DNA of 15,604 nucleotides from the NCBI GenBank assembly GCA_041662605.1, contig JBAZSD010000046.1, positions 1-15,604 on the forward strand. The letters are read 5' to 3'. Positions 6,388 through 12,965 of this stretch are shown piece by piece. This DNA is from Desulfomonilaceae bacterium (GTDB lineage: Bacteria; Desulfobacterota; Desulfomonilia; Desulfomonilales; Desulfomonilaceae). The notes below the pieces were generated by a model that saw only the letters and a program-made list of their open reading frames with translations, had not been told where the DNA came from and made no database searches. How positions within the stretch are numbered: position 1 is the stretch's first letter; every line of letters starts with the position of its first letter. The position numbers and the translations under genes are program-made.

Positions 6388-6530
6388 CTACCATTTGCTT
6401 AGATGATCTTCCAGCTCCTTCTCCGCTTCCCGGCAACGACTTCTAGATCGTTGTCTGTGAGTTTGCCCCACTTCTCTCTGAACTTGCCTTGCAGTTGCTT
6501 CCAATTTCCTCAAATCTGATCCCAGTTCAT
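6388..6530 (-). pseudogene. Decayed CsbD family gene (second copy)
   Basis: Reading from ATG 6530, the sequence follows the CsbD gene at 1-107 almost base for base, but a shifted T turns the seventh codon into TGA (MNWDQI-stop). Beyond it the frame continues NWKQLQGKFREKWGKLTDND, reaches VVAGKR, and then jumps to the CsbD tail EKELEDHLSKW in another frame, so about 15-20 codons of the middle and the frame are lost. It has no good ribosome binding site at the normal spacing. Copy 1 stands downstream of promoter P1 and this copy downstream of P2, which fits duplication of a larger unit followed by loss here. Confidence 0.87.
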
Positions 6531-6601
6531 AGTTCATCCTTGTTTCCTGCGGCTTGAATTCGCCGGGGCTTTCCGTGTTTCGCTGATCAGAAACATAACC
6601 A

Positions 6602-6961
6602 TCAGCGGAAGCGCTTCTTATGAACGCCCCCTCTCGCCTCCATTGATGACCAGGAGTTGGGTTCACTAGCGTGCGCCTTCCTCCACTGCTCTATTATTGC
6701 GTGCTGCGCAGTAGCCTGGACCTGTAACATCGCAAATCGCCCGGCTAAACGGCGCTGAAGTATTAACTGCTCCTGGGCCCGCTCAGCTTCCCTCTGCTGT
6801 TGCTTCAGCACACGAGTGGCTTCTTTTAACTCTTGATTAAAGATCACCACTTCAGGAGGACCCTGGGCAACCGGGGACACCGGCAGGGCAGCATACCCAA
6901 GGGATAGGAACAGGGCGAGCGTCAAAGATCGACTAACGAATTTGTTTGCTATTGATCTCAT
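6602..6961 (-). CDS. Small exported helical (coiled-coil) protein, function unknown
   Basis: 119 residues, ATG 6961 with GGGAG/GAGG just upstream. A signal peptide is clear (MRSIANKFVSRSLTLALFLS to about residue 30, VAQG). Residues 38-95 are one long charged helix rich in Gln, Glu and Arg (EATRVLKQQQREAERAQEQL), of the coiled-coil type; the end is basic (GGVHKKRFR). No family recognised. It is the first gene after sigma54 promoter P2 (leader about 140 bases) and so the most direct candidate target of that promoter. The downstream CsbD copy and the next small exported gene are both broken, so this run seems to be decaying except for this gene. Confidence 0.75.
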   Translation of the reverse strand: MRSIANKFVSRSLTLALFLSLGYAALPVSPVAQGPPEVVIFNQELKEATRVLKQQQREAERAQEQLILQRRLAGRFAMLQVQATAQHAIIEQWRKAHASEPNSWSSMEARGGVHKKRFR

Positions 6962-7110
6962 ATCCTCACTCCCTTCTCAACCGCATGCCAGAACTAAAGA
7001 TTCGCGCGGTTTCCCGATCAAACCCTTGATAGGCGCTAAGCTTGGTCCGGAGTACTCAAAAAACATTTCAGATTATGATAACGGAGATAGTATAACCCTT
7101 GCCACCCACG

Positions 7111-7128
7111 AAGCACATTTCGTGCCAA
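7111..7128 (-). promoter_or_regulatory. Sigma54 (-24/-12) promoter P2
   Basis: Minus strand TTGGCACGAAATGTGCTT. It has the full TTGGCACG -24 block and TGCT at -12, with GG (7126-7125) and GC (7114-7113) exactly 10 bases apart. All 18 bases are identical to P3 although the flanks have diverged. It faces the exported protein at 6602-6961. Confidence 0.82.
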
Positions 7129-7324
7129 CTGTGCAAAACAGAACGATGTTTCTGAAAACCGTATGCTAATTAAATGGTTAAGTATAGTGATAGAGTTTGG
7201 TGTGAGTTACGAAGATTTGACACGAGATGCAAGACGAGACAAATCTGCCCGACAAACAGACTACAAAATTCCTGATGTATGTTTTATCAAGGGGTTGCGA
7301 AGTCCCGTGGTGTCTTAATATAGG
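7129..7324 (-). promoter_or_regulatory. Candidate enhancer region of P2
   Basis: Lies between the stop of the activator remnant and P2. The pair TGTTTTA (7280-7286) and TGTCTTA (7311-7317) is 31 bases apart, the first 154 bases from the -24 GG, matching the other cassettes. The sequence GTTTGGTGTGAGTTACG-like block (about 7197-7211) is shared with copy 3 only. Confidence 0.4.
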
Positions 7325-7525
7325 TCAATCATCCTGGTCTGCGGTGCGATTTTCGCTCGTAATCCTAAAACGATTCATCTGACGATATTAAGAATCCCGG
7401 GCTATACCAAACGTACGAGCTGCTCATCTTCTGGCGCCTTGGCTGCACCGGCAGGGTTTCTAAAATCCGGGATTTGATTACCCCATCCGTCACGTCGTGA
7501 ATCGTGCGCTCCGTACGGTCGAAAG
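7325..7525 (-). pseudogene. Remnant of a sigma54 activator (Fis HTH end only)
   Basis: The last 65 or so codons of a gene like 10675-12936. The end is still readable (RFRITSENRTADQDD then TGA at 7327-7325), as is the IHDVTDGVIKSRILETL helix at the other side. Between them are a 2-base deletion, an in-frame TGA at 7426-7424 (a Ser codon in copy 3) and an in-frame TAA at 7390-7388 (a Leu codon in copy 3). Everything upstream of about 7525 has been lost. It cannot make a protein, but the promoter behind it is fully conserved. Confidence 0.87.
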
Positions 7526-7824
7526 AGACACGCGTTCCCAAAAAGGCTATTCGGGAAGCTCTTGTTAGCGGGCTGTAGAGAGGCCATTACTGCTCTTCTT
7601 TATCTATGCCGGCCTAGCCAGCCTGAACACGTCATAACTATCGGGTCTAAAGTTGTTTTACTTTTTTATTTGAAGCTAGGACATTTTATTCTGCATCTGC
7701 ATCTTTTTGTCCTGCGTACTATTCGCATCGTTTCCTCAAACCATGCCGTTTCCAAAGCATTAACGCATATCCGTCATTTGCTTTGACGTTCCTTTCTATT
7801 CCATCGGGGGAGTTGAAAGACCCA
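7526..7824. other. Intergenic stretch without recognisable content
   Basis: About 300 bases between the activator remnant and the DUF302 stop codon. Short open frames on either strand have no ribosome binding site and no family character. I see no clear hairpin terminator. It probably holds the breakpoint where the 5' part of the second activator copy was lost. Confidence 0.5.
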
Positions 7825-8211
7825 TCAGCCTAATGCTGCCTCCTTCATGATTTTAACAATAACGTCTTCCACTTCCTGCGCCACCTTTTCCAGTTGCGGG
7901 GCGTTGAACATCGCCAGAAGAGCGGTTGGCTTCAATGTAGCCAGAATGGTTTTACCGCCCTCCTCGTAAACTGAGATCCGGCATGGCAGTGCGGTGGAGA
8001 CGCTCATGTTTTGATAGAGAACTTTCTTGGCCTGTTGCGGCTGACACACCTCAAAAATCAGGCATTCGCGGGCGAACTCCACGCCCTTCTTGGCCATGGT
8101 TTCTTTGAGGTTGTGCACCTGCATGACGCCAAATTGATTTGCCTGTACGGCAGCCTGCAAGGCGGCCGCAGCCTCACTCACGGTTTTGTCGGTAGATAAT
8201 TTGACCAGCAT
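7825..8211 (-). CDS. DUF302 domain protein
   Basis: 128 residues from ATG 8211, which has GAAGGG seven bases upstream; an ATG 11 codons earlier has no such site. It is a complete single-domain DUF302 protein: VSEAAAALQAAVQANQFGVM, then the conserved VHNLKETMAKKG region, an IFEVCQPQQAKKVL strand-helix, the MSVSTALPCRISVYEEGGKT core and a closing VEDVIVKIMKEA helix. No signal peptide, so cytoplasmic as written. The family's function is unknown. Cys52-type (FEVC) and Cys80-type (ALPCRI) residues are both in conserved positions and could bind metal or be redox active; that is inference. It ends the run of genes behind promoter P3, 52 bp after the Met/Gly-rich membrane protein. Confidence 0.92.
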   Translation of the reverse strand: MLVKLSTDKTVSEAAAALQAAVQANQFGVMQVHNLKETMAKKGVEFARECLIFEVCQPQQAKKVLYQNMSVSTALPCRISVYEEGGKTILATLKPTALLAMFNAPQLEKVAQEVEDVIVKIMKEAALG

Positions 8212-8263
8212 AGGTGTCCCTTCATGGTTGACAGTTGACTTCATTGCAACGCCGAGCGCTGAA

Positions 8264-8512
8264 TTACTTTTTGATCAGCCTGCTGATAACAACGACTAGC
8301 AGGACTATCACCAGGATGCCGACCACCGTCCATACCCACATCCCTCCGCCCGCCCATCCACCCATCCATCCGTCAGTTTGGTTCATCATATTGCCCCCCA
8401 TCATCTTCCCTTCCCCAGGCCCGGCGGATAGCGCTTGGACTGGGGACCAGATGGCCAGGGCCAATGCAAGGCTTAAAAGGCGAACGATGTTCGTATTCTT
8501 TTGGTTTTTCAT
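8264..8512 (-). CDS. Small Met/Gly/Trp-rich membrane protein
   Basis: 82 residues, ATG 8512 with AAGG upstream. Signal peptide at 1-29 (IVRLLSLALALAIWSPVQAL), then a short linker rich in Met, Gly, Asn and Trp (KMMGGNMMNQTDGWMGGWAG), then one membrane span (VWTVVGILVIVLLVVVISRL) and a basic end. The linker would lie outside the inner membrane, where clustered methionines can bind Cu(I) or Ag(I). Small proteins of this layout are common in deltaproteobacteria and near copper genes, but no copper pump or oxidase is in this window. It sits between the Met-rich exported protein and the DUF302 protein on the same strand. Confidence 0.8.
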   Translation of the reverse strand: MKNQKNTNIVRLLSLALALAIWSPVQALSAGPGEGKMMGGNMMNQTDGWMGGWAGGGMWVWTVVGILVIVLLVVVISRLIKK

Positions 8513-8614
8513 GTTCTATTGCCTTATTTTTGTTTCTCTTTTTTGTTCGGTGTTGGCGTCGGTGACAGGCCCCGGCAAGTTACTCACTGAAACGCGAATT
8601 CGCATTAATGTATT

Positions 8615-9145
8615 TTACTTTAGTTTTTCAGACGGCTGTTCTTCTTTCATCTTTTGGGCTCCTTCTTCAACATGCTTATGCCCTTCGATAATCTGTTTTT
8701 GTCCCTCAGGCGGCATTTCTTGCCCTTTCTTCATCATCATTCCGCCTTGCATCATCTTTGAGCCTTCCATCATTTGTCTACGGGCCTCCATCTTTTTTTT
8801 CATCTTTTCCATCATGGCGCCATCTTTCATAACCATTTCCTGAGTCTTAGCCATCATCTCTTCGCCCTGCTTCATCATCTTGTCGGCGTCAGACATCATC
8901 TGATTGCCTTTGGCTACATCTTTTTTCTCCTGAATCATTTTCATCGCTTCCCGCATCATGTTGGCGCCCTCCATTATTTTTTTCGACGCGTCCATCATAG
9001 TGGCATTGCGCTTAGCCAAATCGTCTTCCATAGCCTTCGACCCTCTTTGCGCCATGGCCGAACCGCCTACTACTAAAACGGCAATTCCAAAGGCCAAGAT
9101 AGTAACCCAAACCCTTCCACTCGTTAGAAAATTAATCTTTCTCAC
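8615..9145 (-). CDS. Methionine-rich exported helical protein
   Basis: 176 residues from a GTG start at 9145. The GTG is preceded by AAGGAGGGA at ideal spacing, whereas an in-frame ATG at 9175 has no ribosome site. Signal sequence at about 1-33 (VTILAFGIAVLVVGGSAMAQ). The mature part is very polar and helical with about 30 methionines, mostly as MM pairs at 7-11 residue steps (NATMMDASKKIMEGANMM, MMSDADKMMKQGEEMM, RRQMMEGSKMMQGGMMM). This would place a methionine stripe along a helix. Late histidines (EGHKHVEEG) add to a metal-binding look. Function unknown. Possible roles: periplasmic Cu/Ag buffer or methionine-oxidation sink. Same strand as its two smaller neighbours, 102 bp ahead of the Met/Gly-rich membrane protein. 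Confidence 0.86.
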   Translation of the reverse strand: MRKINFLTSGRVWVTILAFGIAVLVVGGSAMAQRGSKAMEDDLAKRNATMMDASKKIMEGANMMREAMKMIQEKKDVAKGNQMMSDADKMMKQGEEMMAKTQEMVMKDGAMMEKMKKKMEARRQMMEGSKMMQGGMMMKKGQEMPPEGQKQIIEGHKHVEEGAQKMKEEQPSEKLK

Positions 9146-9330
9146 AAATTCCCTCCTTGGAAAATTTTCCGTCATTCACACAACGGTGAGTAGGCCTATA
9201 AACTCCTACGGAAACGGCTCCGCGGGGGTTTGTCAGCCGCGTCCTAAGATACTACTTATAGACCTACCTATCTTTAGCGATCACCTAGACACAGAATGTG
9301 CACTGTTCTTTCTATGGTTTCACTTCAGCT

Positions 9331-9513
9331 TCAGTCGGACGTTCTTCTGTGGTCCGTTTCTTTCCTTTCATGTATTTCCAGCTTAATTTCCTGGTTAAAC
9401 TTGGCGTTTACTTTTGATAATAACAATTCAGCCAACTCTTTGTCATACACAAGGAACACGGGGCCATTGGGGGGCCGCATCACATAAAGCGTTTTTTTAA
9501 CTGATTCTGCCAT
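9331..9513 (-). CDS. Small cytosolic protein, function unknown
   Basis: 60 residues, ATG 9513 with AAGGAGG ten bases upstream. No signal peptide or membrane span. The order strand (KTLYVMRPPNGPVFLVYD), helix (KELAELLLSKVNAKF), strand (EIKLEIHE) and a basic-acidic tail suggests a tiny alpha/beta fold. No family recognised. It lies between the 205-residue exported protein (155 bp gap) and the Met-rich protein (185 bp gap), both on the same strand. The gaps contain no convincing gene or terminator. Good ribosome site and sensible composition support it. Confidence 0.66.
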   Translation of the reverse strand: MAESVKKTLYVMRPPNGPVFLVYDKELAELLLSKVNAKFNQEIKLEIHERKETDHRRTSD

Positions 9514-9668
9514 GGTTGTTTAACCTCCTTACATTTTAACCAAAATTATGTGGCCGCTTTGCCATTGTTGAAGCTCTTCTCGCCAATCGCATATCAAATC
9601 CTTATTTTCCCGCCAATTCCAAGCAGTTCTGGCTAAAATCGGCTGGGGCCGGTAATTTGTAAGGTCTT

Positions 9669-10286
9669 TTATTTTTCCGTGGCCAGTTTGAGCGTCCGTG
9701 CTTCTTCAATTAATGCTTGGCCTCTTCCTTCGCTTTGACCCCCTTTTGCGCTACCAGGGTATTGGGGAACGACAATGTTCATGAAGTCGGATTCAGCGAA
9801 TTCGCTCTTAGCGTAAGACTGAGCGGAACTTTCATTTGCTAAATTTTTTAGGCGGTCTTTCAATTGAGTCGATAATCTTGTCCGCGCAGATTCCATTAAA
9901 CTCATGTATTCAGCCAACAGATTTGCCGTACAGATGTGTGTATAACCAGGGGGCCGAATAAGTCCCCGGTACACCTTGACAAACCTTTCATATTCAGGAG
10001 AGCCGGCTAGATGACTGAGGACTCGATTGATTAGTTCGCCATTCAATTGCATAGAATGTGTCAATGATTGTCGCGACAAAGAGGCTAGAGTCGCTGTTCG
10101 TTTCTCCGCCTCATAGCGCCTTTGTATGTCACGCCCCATCAATTCCAGGTCCTGTATCTGCTCGATAAGCTGAAAAGCCCTGTCATCAAAAGGTATCGAC
10201 AAGTCCTGAGATCGAACAGTACCCGGTGTCATGGCGATGGTCACAACTAACAAAAGACAGCCGAGGATGTTGTTTTTAGTCTTCAT
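9669..10286 (-). CDS. Exported helical protein, function unknown
   Basis: 205 residues, ATG 10286. Signal peptide (MKTKNNILGCLLLVVTIAMT) with a likely cut after VRS near residue 26; the Cys at position 10 lies inside the hydrophobic core and is too early for a lipobox. The mature protein is almost all helix with heptad-like leucines (FQLIEQIQDLELMGRDIQRR) and one Cys (YTHICTANLL); a Gly-rich patch (PGSAKGGQSEGRGQ) precedes the last helix. No family recognised. No strong Shine-Dalgarno site is visible; a GGCGCTTGGCGCC inverted repeat lies just upstream instead and might affect initiation. It is the first gene after promoter P3, with a leader of about 165 bases. Confidence 0.8.
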   Translation of the reverse strand: MKTKNNILGCLLLVVTIAMTPGTVRSQDLSIPFDDRAFQLIEQIQDLELMGRDIQRRYEAEKRTATLASLSRQSLTHSMQLNGELINRVLSHLAGSPEYERFVKVYRGLIRPPGYTHICTANLLAEYMSLMESARTRLSTQLKDRLKNLANESSAQSYAKSEFAESDFMNIVVPQYPGSAKGGQSEGRGQALIEEARTLKLATEK

Positions 10287-10460
10287 TGTGTTATCGGCGC
10301 CAAGCGCCGCTTCTAACGTAGTGAAACGCTTGCTCTCTCCAGCGCTGCTCGTCCTTATTGATACCTTCGGACATGGCGGCAGGCGCTAAGCTTGGTCCAG
10401 ACAGCTCAAAAAACGTTTCAGATTATGGTAACGGAGATAGTATAACCCTTGCCATACAGG

Positions 10461-10478
10461 AAGCACATTTCGTGCCAA
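10461..10478 (-). promoter_or_regulatory. Sigma54 (-24/-12) promoter P3
   Basis: Minus strand TTGGCACGAAATGTGCTT, with GG (10476-10475) and GC (10464-10463) 10 bases apart. It is the closest of the three to consensus together with P2 and lies 197 bp beyond the stop codon of the activator, facing the exported protein at 9669-10286. Confidence 0.84.
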
Positions 10479-10674
10479 CTGTTCCAAACAGAACCATCTT
10501 CTTGAAAACCGTAGGCTAATTAGGCGCTTAGATATAGAGACAGAATTTGGTGTGAGTTACGGAGATTCGACAGGAGAAGCGAAACGAGACAAATATGCCT
10601 GAACAACATACCATAAAATTAGTAACGTGTGTCTTATCAGGAGGTTACAAATTAGCCTGGTGTCTTAATGTAGG
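10479..10674 (-). promoter_or_regulatory. Candidate enhancer region of P3
   Basis: TGTCTTA at 10630-10636 and 10661-10667 (31 bases apart), the first 154 bases upstream of the -24 GG. Sigma54 activators usually bind 80-200 bases upstream of their promoters, so position fits. No other gene is present between the activator stop and the promoter. Confidence 0.42.
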
Positions 10675-12936
10675 TCAATCATCCTCATCTGCGGTGCGGT
10701 TTTCGCTCATGATCCCAAAACGCTTCATGTGACGATACAGAGAATCTCGGGCTATACCAAGCATCCGGGCTGCGGATCTTCTATTGCCTTCGCAACGTCG
10801 GAGCGCCTCCAAAATCAGGGATTTGATCACCTCATCGGTCACATCATGAAGCGTGGCTTCGTGTACCGGAAAACTCGACACGTGAGACCAGTCCTCAGAA
10901 CTTGCTTTAACAGAAGGGAGTGTCAAGCTTAAGCTATGCCCGTCGGATAGCATCAATGAGCGCTCGAGCACGTTCCGGAACTCCCGGACATTGCCGGGCC
11001 AGTCATACCTCGTAAGCGCAATTGCGAAGGCCGGATCGACATACGGGAGATGAGTTAGTTGAAGTTCCGCAGCCAGCCTCGACATGATCTCTTCCAGGAG
11101 TACGGGGATGTCTTCGATCCTGTCACGAAGGGGTGGCACGGTTATCCCAAAAACGTTAATTCTATAGAAAAGGGCGGATAGGAATCGGCCTTCCTCAACC
11201 TCCTTATCGAGGCTCCGGTTGGTAGCCGAAATGATCCGAGCATTCACATTAATGGGTTTTTCACCACCGACACGAAGGAATGACCTTGTGTCCAGAAACG
11301 TAAGAAGCTTGGACTGCAACGAGATTGGAAGTTCCCCTATTTCGTTTAACAGGAGGGTACCTCCTTCCGCCAACTCAAGAAGTCCTCGTTTACGGCCATG
11401 CGCTCCTGAAAATGCGCCACGCTCATGTCCGAAAAGCTCTGATTCCGCCAATTCCCTTGATATGGCAGCGCAATTCAGCGAAAAGTAAGGACCTAGCGCC
11501 CGCTTCGAATGGTCGTGGATCCAGCGCGCCAAATAGTCTTTCCCGCTCCCGCTCTCCCCCTGAAGCAGAACCGTGCCGTCACTGGCGGCTGCCGAGAGGG
11601 CCTCGCGCATGGTCGCCCTCATGGCCTCCGAGGGGTAGCTTTCAAAAGATGCTTTTGGGCTTGGAAATGCCTTCGCGCGCTCCGTCACATCACGAGAAAT
11701 CCCGAATACGCCGATAATTTCTCCCTCGGCGTTGTGAAGAGGTCTGAGGATCGTATTCAGGGTCAACGAGACACCCTTAATCCGGGCAGTGTGTTCTCTT
11801 TCGATGGACTCTCCTCCGAGTACGCGGAGATCCAGCAGTCGAAGCTGTCGAGCGATTTTTTCGCCATAGATGTCCTGGGGCTTGCGTCCAATGATTTCGG
11901 ACACGTCAAGTCCTAGAAGTTTGGCCATCGCGGGGTTCGCTTGCGTGTATTTAAGACTACGATCCATCATGAAAATCATGTCCTGGGCGCCGTCAAATAT
12001 TGCCCGGAAACGTTCTTCACTGACACGCAAGGCATCCTCAGCCGTCTTCCGTTCGGTAATATCAAGATAAGTTCCGGCTACCCGCAACGGTTTGCCGTCT
12101 TTATCCCTCTCTACGACTGAACCACGGGCCAAAACCCACTTCCAGTCGCCCAACCTGGGCCTAAGTCGAAATTCGGCCTCATATAAAGGTGTGCGTCCTT
12201 CCAGGTGCTCATTAAACATCTCCACACCTCGAGACCAGTCGTCTGGATGAGTGAGATTCTCCAACCAAAGGAGATGTGACGGAACTTCATCCAGTGTAAA
12301 TCCGAGTATTTTGGCCAAACGCCGGTCGTAAATGGCCTCGCCTGTCTCAAGGTTGTAGTCCCACGACCCGAGGCCCGCTCCGTTCAATGCCAGGTTCAGC
12401 CTCAGTTCACTCTGTCTCAGCGCCTCTTCTGCCTGGTTGCGCTCAGCGAATTCCTTCTTGAGTCGCTCATTCGTCGTTAGCAGTTCCGACGTGCGTTCCT
12501 CAACCCGTCTCTCCAACTCGTCCCTTGCTTTGATAAGGTCTACCTTTATTCGTTTGCGTTCTATGGCGTAACGTAAGGATCTAACCAACAGGTTTCCGTC
12601 TACCATGCCCTTGAACAGGTAATCCTGCGCCCCGTGTTTTACAGCCTCAACGGCTACAGCTTCATCTTCCTGGCCGGTAAGCACGATAATTGGAATTTCA
12701 GGAAACTCAGATTCAACGCGGATCAACGTTTCAATACCCTGACTATCGGGCAAATTCAGATCTAGAAGAACCCCTGTGACGCCGCCTGTTCCAAGACGGG
12801 CTAATCCCGACGCCAGACGGGATTCAACCTGGATATCCAGGTCAACGGACTCACAATCCAGGCACATCTCTTTAATGAGACGGGCGTCGACGCGATTGTC
12901 CTCTATCAACATGATTTTTAGACGATCTTCCAGCAT
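10675..12936 (-). CDS. Sigma54-dependent response regulator, REC-PAS-PAS-AAA+-Fis
   Basis: 753 residues, ATG 12936 with GAGG five bases upstream. Order: receiver domain (about 5-125; acidic pair Glu12-Asp13, phospho-acceptor Asp59 in LLDLNLPD, Lys109), coiled coil (125-175), PAS (about 178-300, ending DITERK), PAS (about 305-425, ending GISRDVTER), AAA+ (about 440-670) and Fis helix-turn-helix (about 705-745). Walker A is GESGSGKD (Lys466); the sigma54-contact loop is GAFSGA (507-512, Ser for the usual Thr); Walker B is LLLNEIGE (Asn531-Glu532, Asn for the usual Asp). Two PAS domains between receiver and ATPase make it much longer than the 450-480 residue NtrC type. The kinase gene lies 29 bp upstream, so the two should be cotranscribed and form a pair. 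Likely targets are P1-P3. Role confident, signal unknown. Confidence 0.95.
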   Translation of the reverse strand: MLEDRLKIMLIEDNRVDARLIKEMCLDCESVDLDIQVESRLASGLARLGTGGVTGVLLDLNLPDSQGIETLIRVESEFPEIPIIVLTGQEDEAVAVEAVKHGAQDYLFKGMVDGNLLVRSLRYAIERKRIKVDLIKARDELERRVEERTSELLTTNERLKKEFAERNQAEEALRQSELRLNLALNGAGLGSWDYNLETGEAIYDRRLAKILGFTLDEVPSHLLWLENLTHPDDWSRGVEMFNEHLEGRTPLYEAEFRLRPRLGDWKWVLARGSVVERDKDGKPLRVAGTYLDITERKTAEDALRVSEERFRAIFDGAQDMIFMMDRSLKYTQANPAMAKLLGLDVSEIIGRKPQDIYGEKIARQLRLLDLRVLGGESIEREHTARIKGVSLTLNTILRPLHNAEGEIIGVFGISRDVTERAKAFPSPKASFESYPSEAMRATMREALSAAASDGTVLLQGESGSGKDYLARWIHDHSKRALGPYFSLNCAAISRELAESELFGHERGAFSGAHGRKRGLLELAEGGTLLLNEIGELPISLQSKLLTFLDTRSFLRVGGEKPINVNARIISATNRSLDKEVEEGRFLSALFYRINVFGITVPPLRDRIEDIPVLLEEIMSRLAAELQLTHLPYVDPAFAIALTRYDWPGNVREFRNVLERSLMLSDGHSLSLTLPSVKASSEDWSHVSSFPVHEATLHDVTDEVIKSLILEALRRCEGNRRSAARMLGIARDSLYRHMKRFGIMSENRTADEDD

Positions 12937-12965
12937 CTGGACCTCACTTTGGGGGGACGATGAGT

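Larger units (their letters stand above)
7031..7525 (-). repeat. Regulator-promoter cassette, copy 2
   Basis: Matches 10381-10880 from AGGCGCTAAGCTTGGTCC (7031) through the promoter and candidate enhancer into the last 65 or so codons of the activator gene, with frequent substitutions but few length changes. Outside these limits the flanks are unrelated. Confidence 0.88.
10381..11790 (-). repeat. Regulator-promoter cassette, copy 3 (intact parent)
   Basis: Homologous to copies 1 and 2 over its whole length: 10381-10880 to copy 2 and 10441-11790 to copy 1. Here the activator gene continues unbroken to its receiver domain and is coupled to a kinase gene, so this is the best candidate for the source of the other two. 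Confidence 0.85.

Noticed and set aside
8235..9386. Long plus-strand open frames, some Phe/His/Leu-rich, opposite the Met-rich genes
   Set aside because: They are the reverse of Met/Lys-rich codons (CAT, TTT, CTT) and overlap well-supported minus-strand genes.
9551..9606. A 17-codon minus-strand frame after AAGGA between 9331-9513 and 9669-10286
   Set aside because: Basic, no hydrophobic or family character; too short to separate from chance.
10288..10371. A 27-codon minus-strand frame in the P3 leader (MSEGINKDEQRWREQ)
   Set aside because: No ribosome binding site and no counterpart in the leader of copy 2; could be a decayed fragment but not supportable as a gene.
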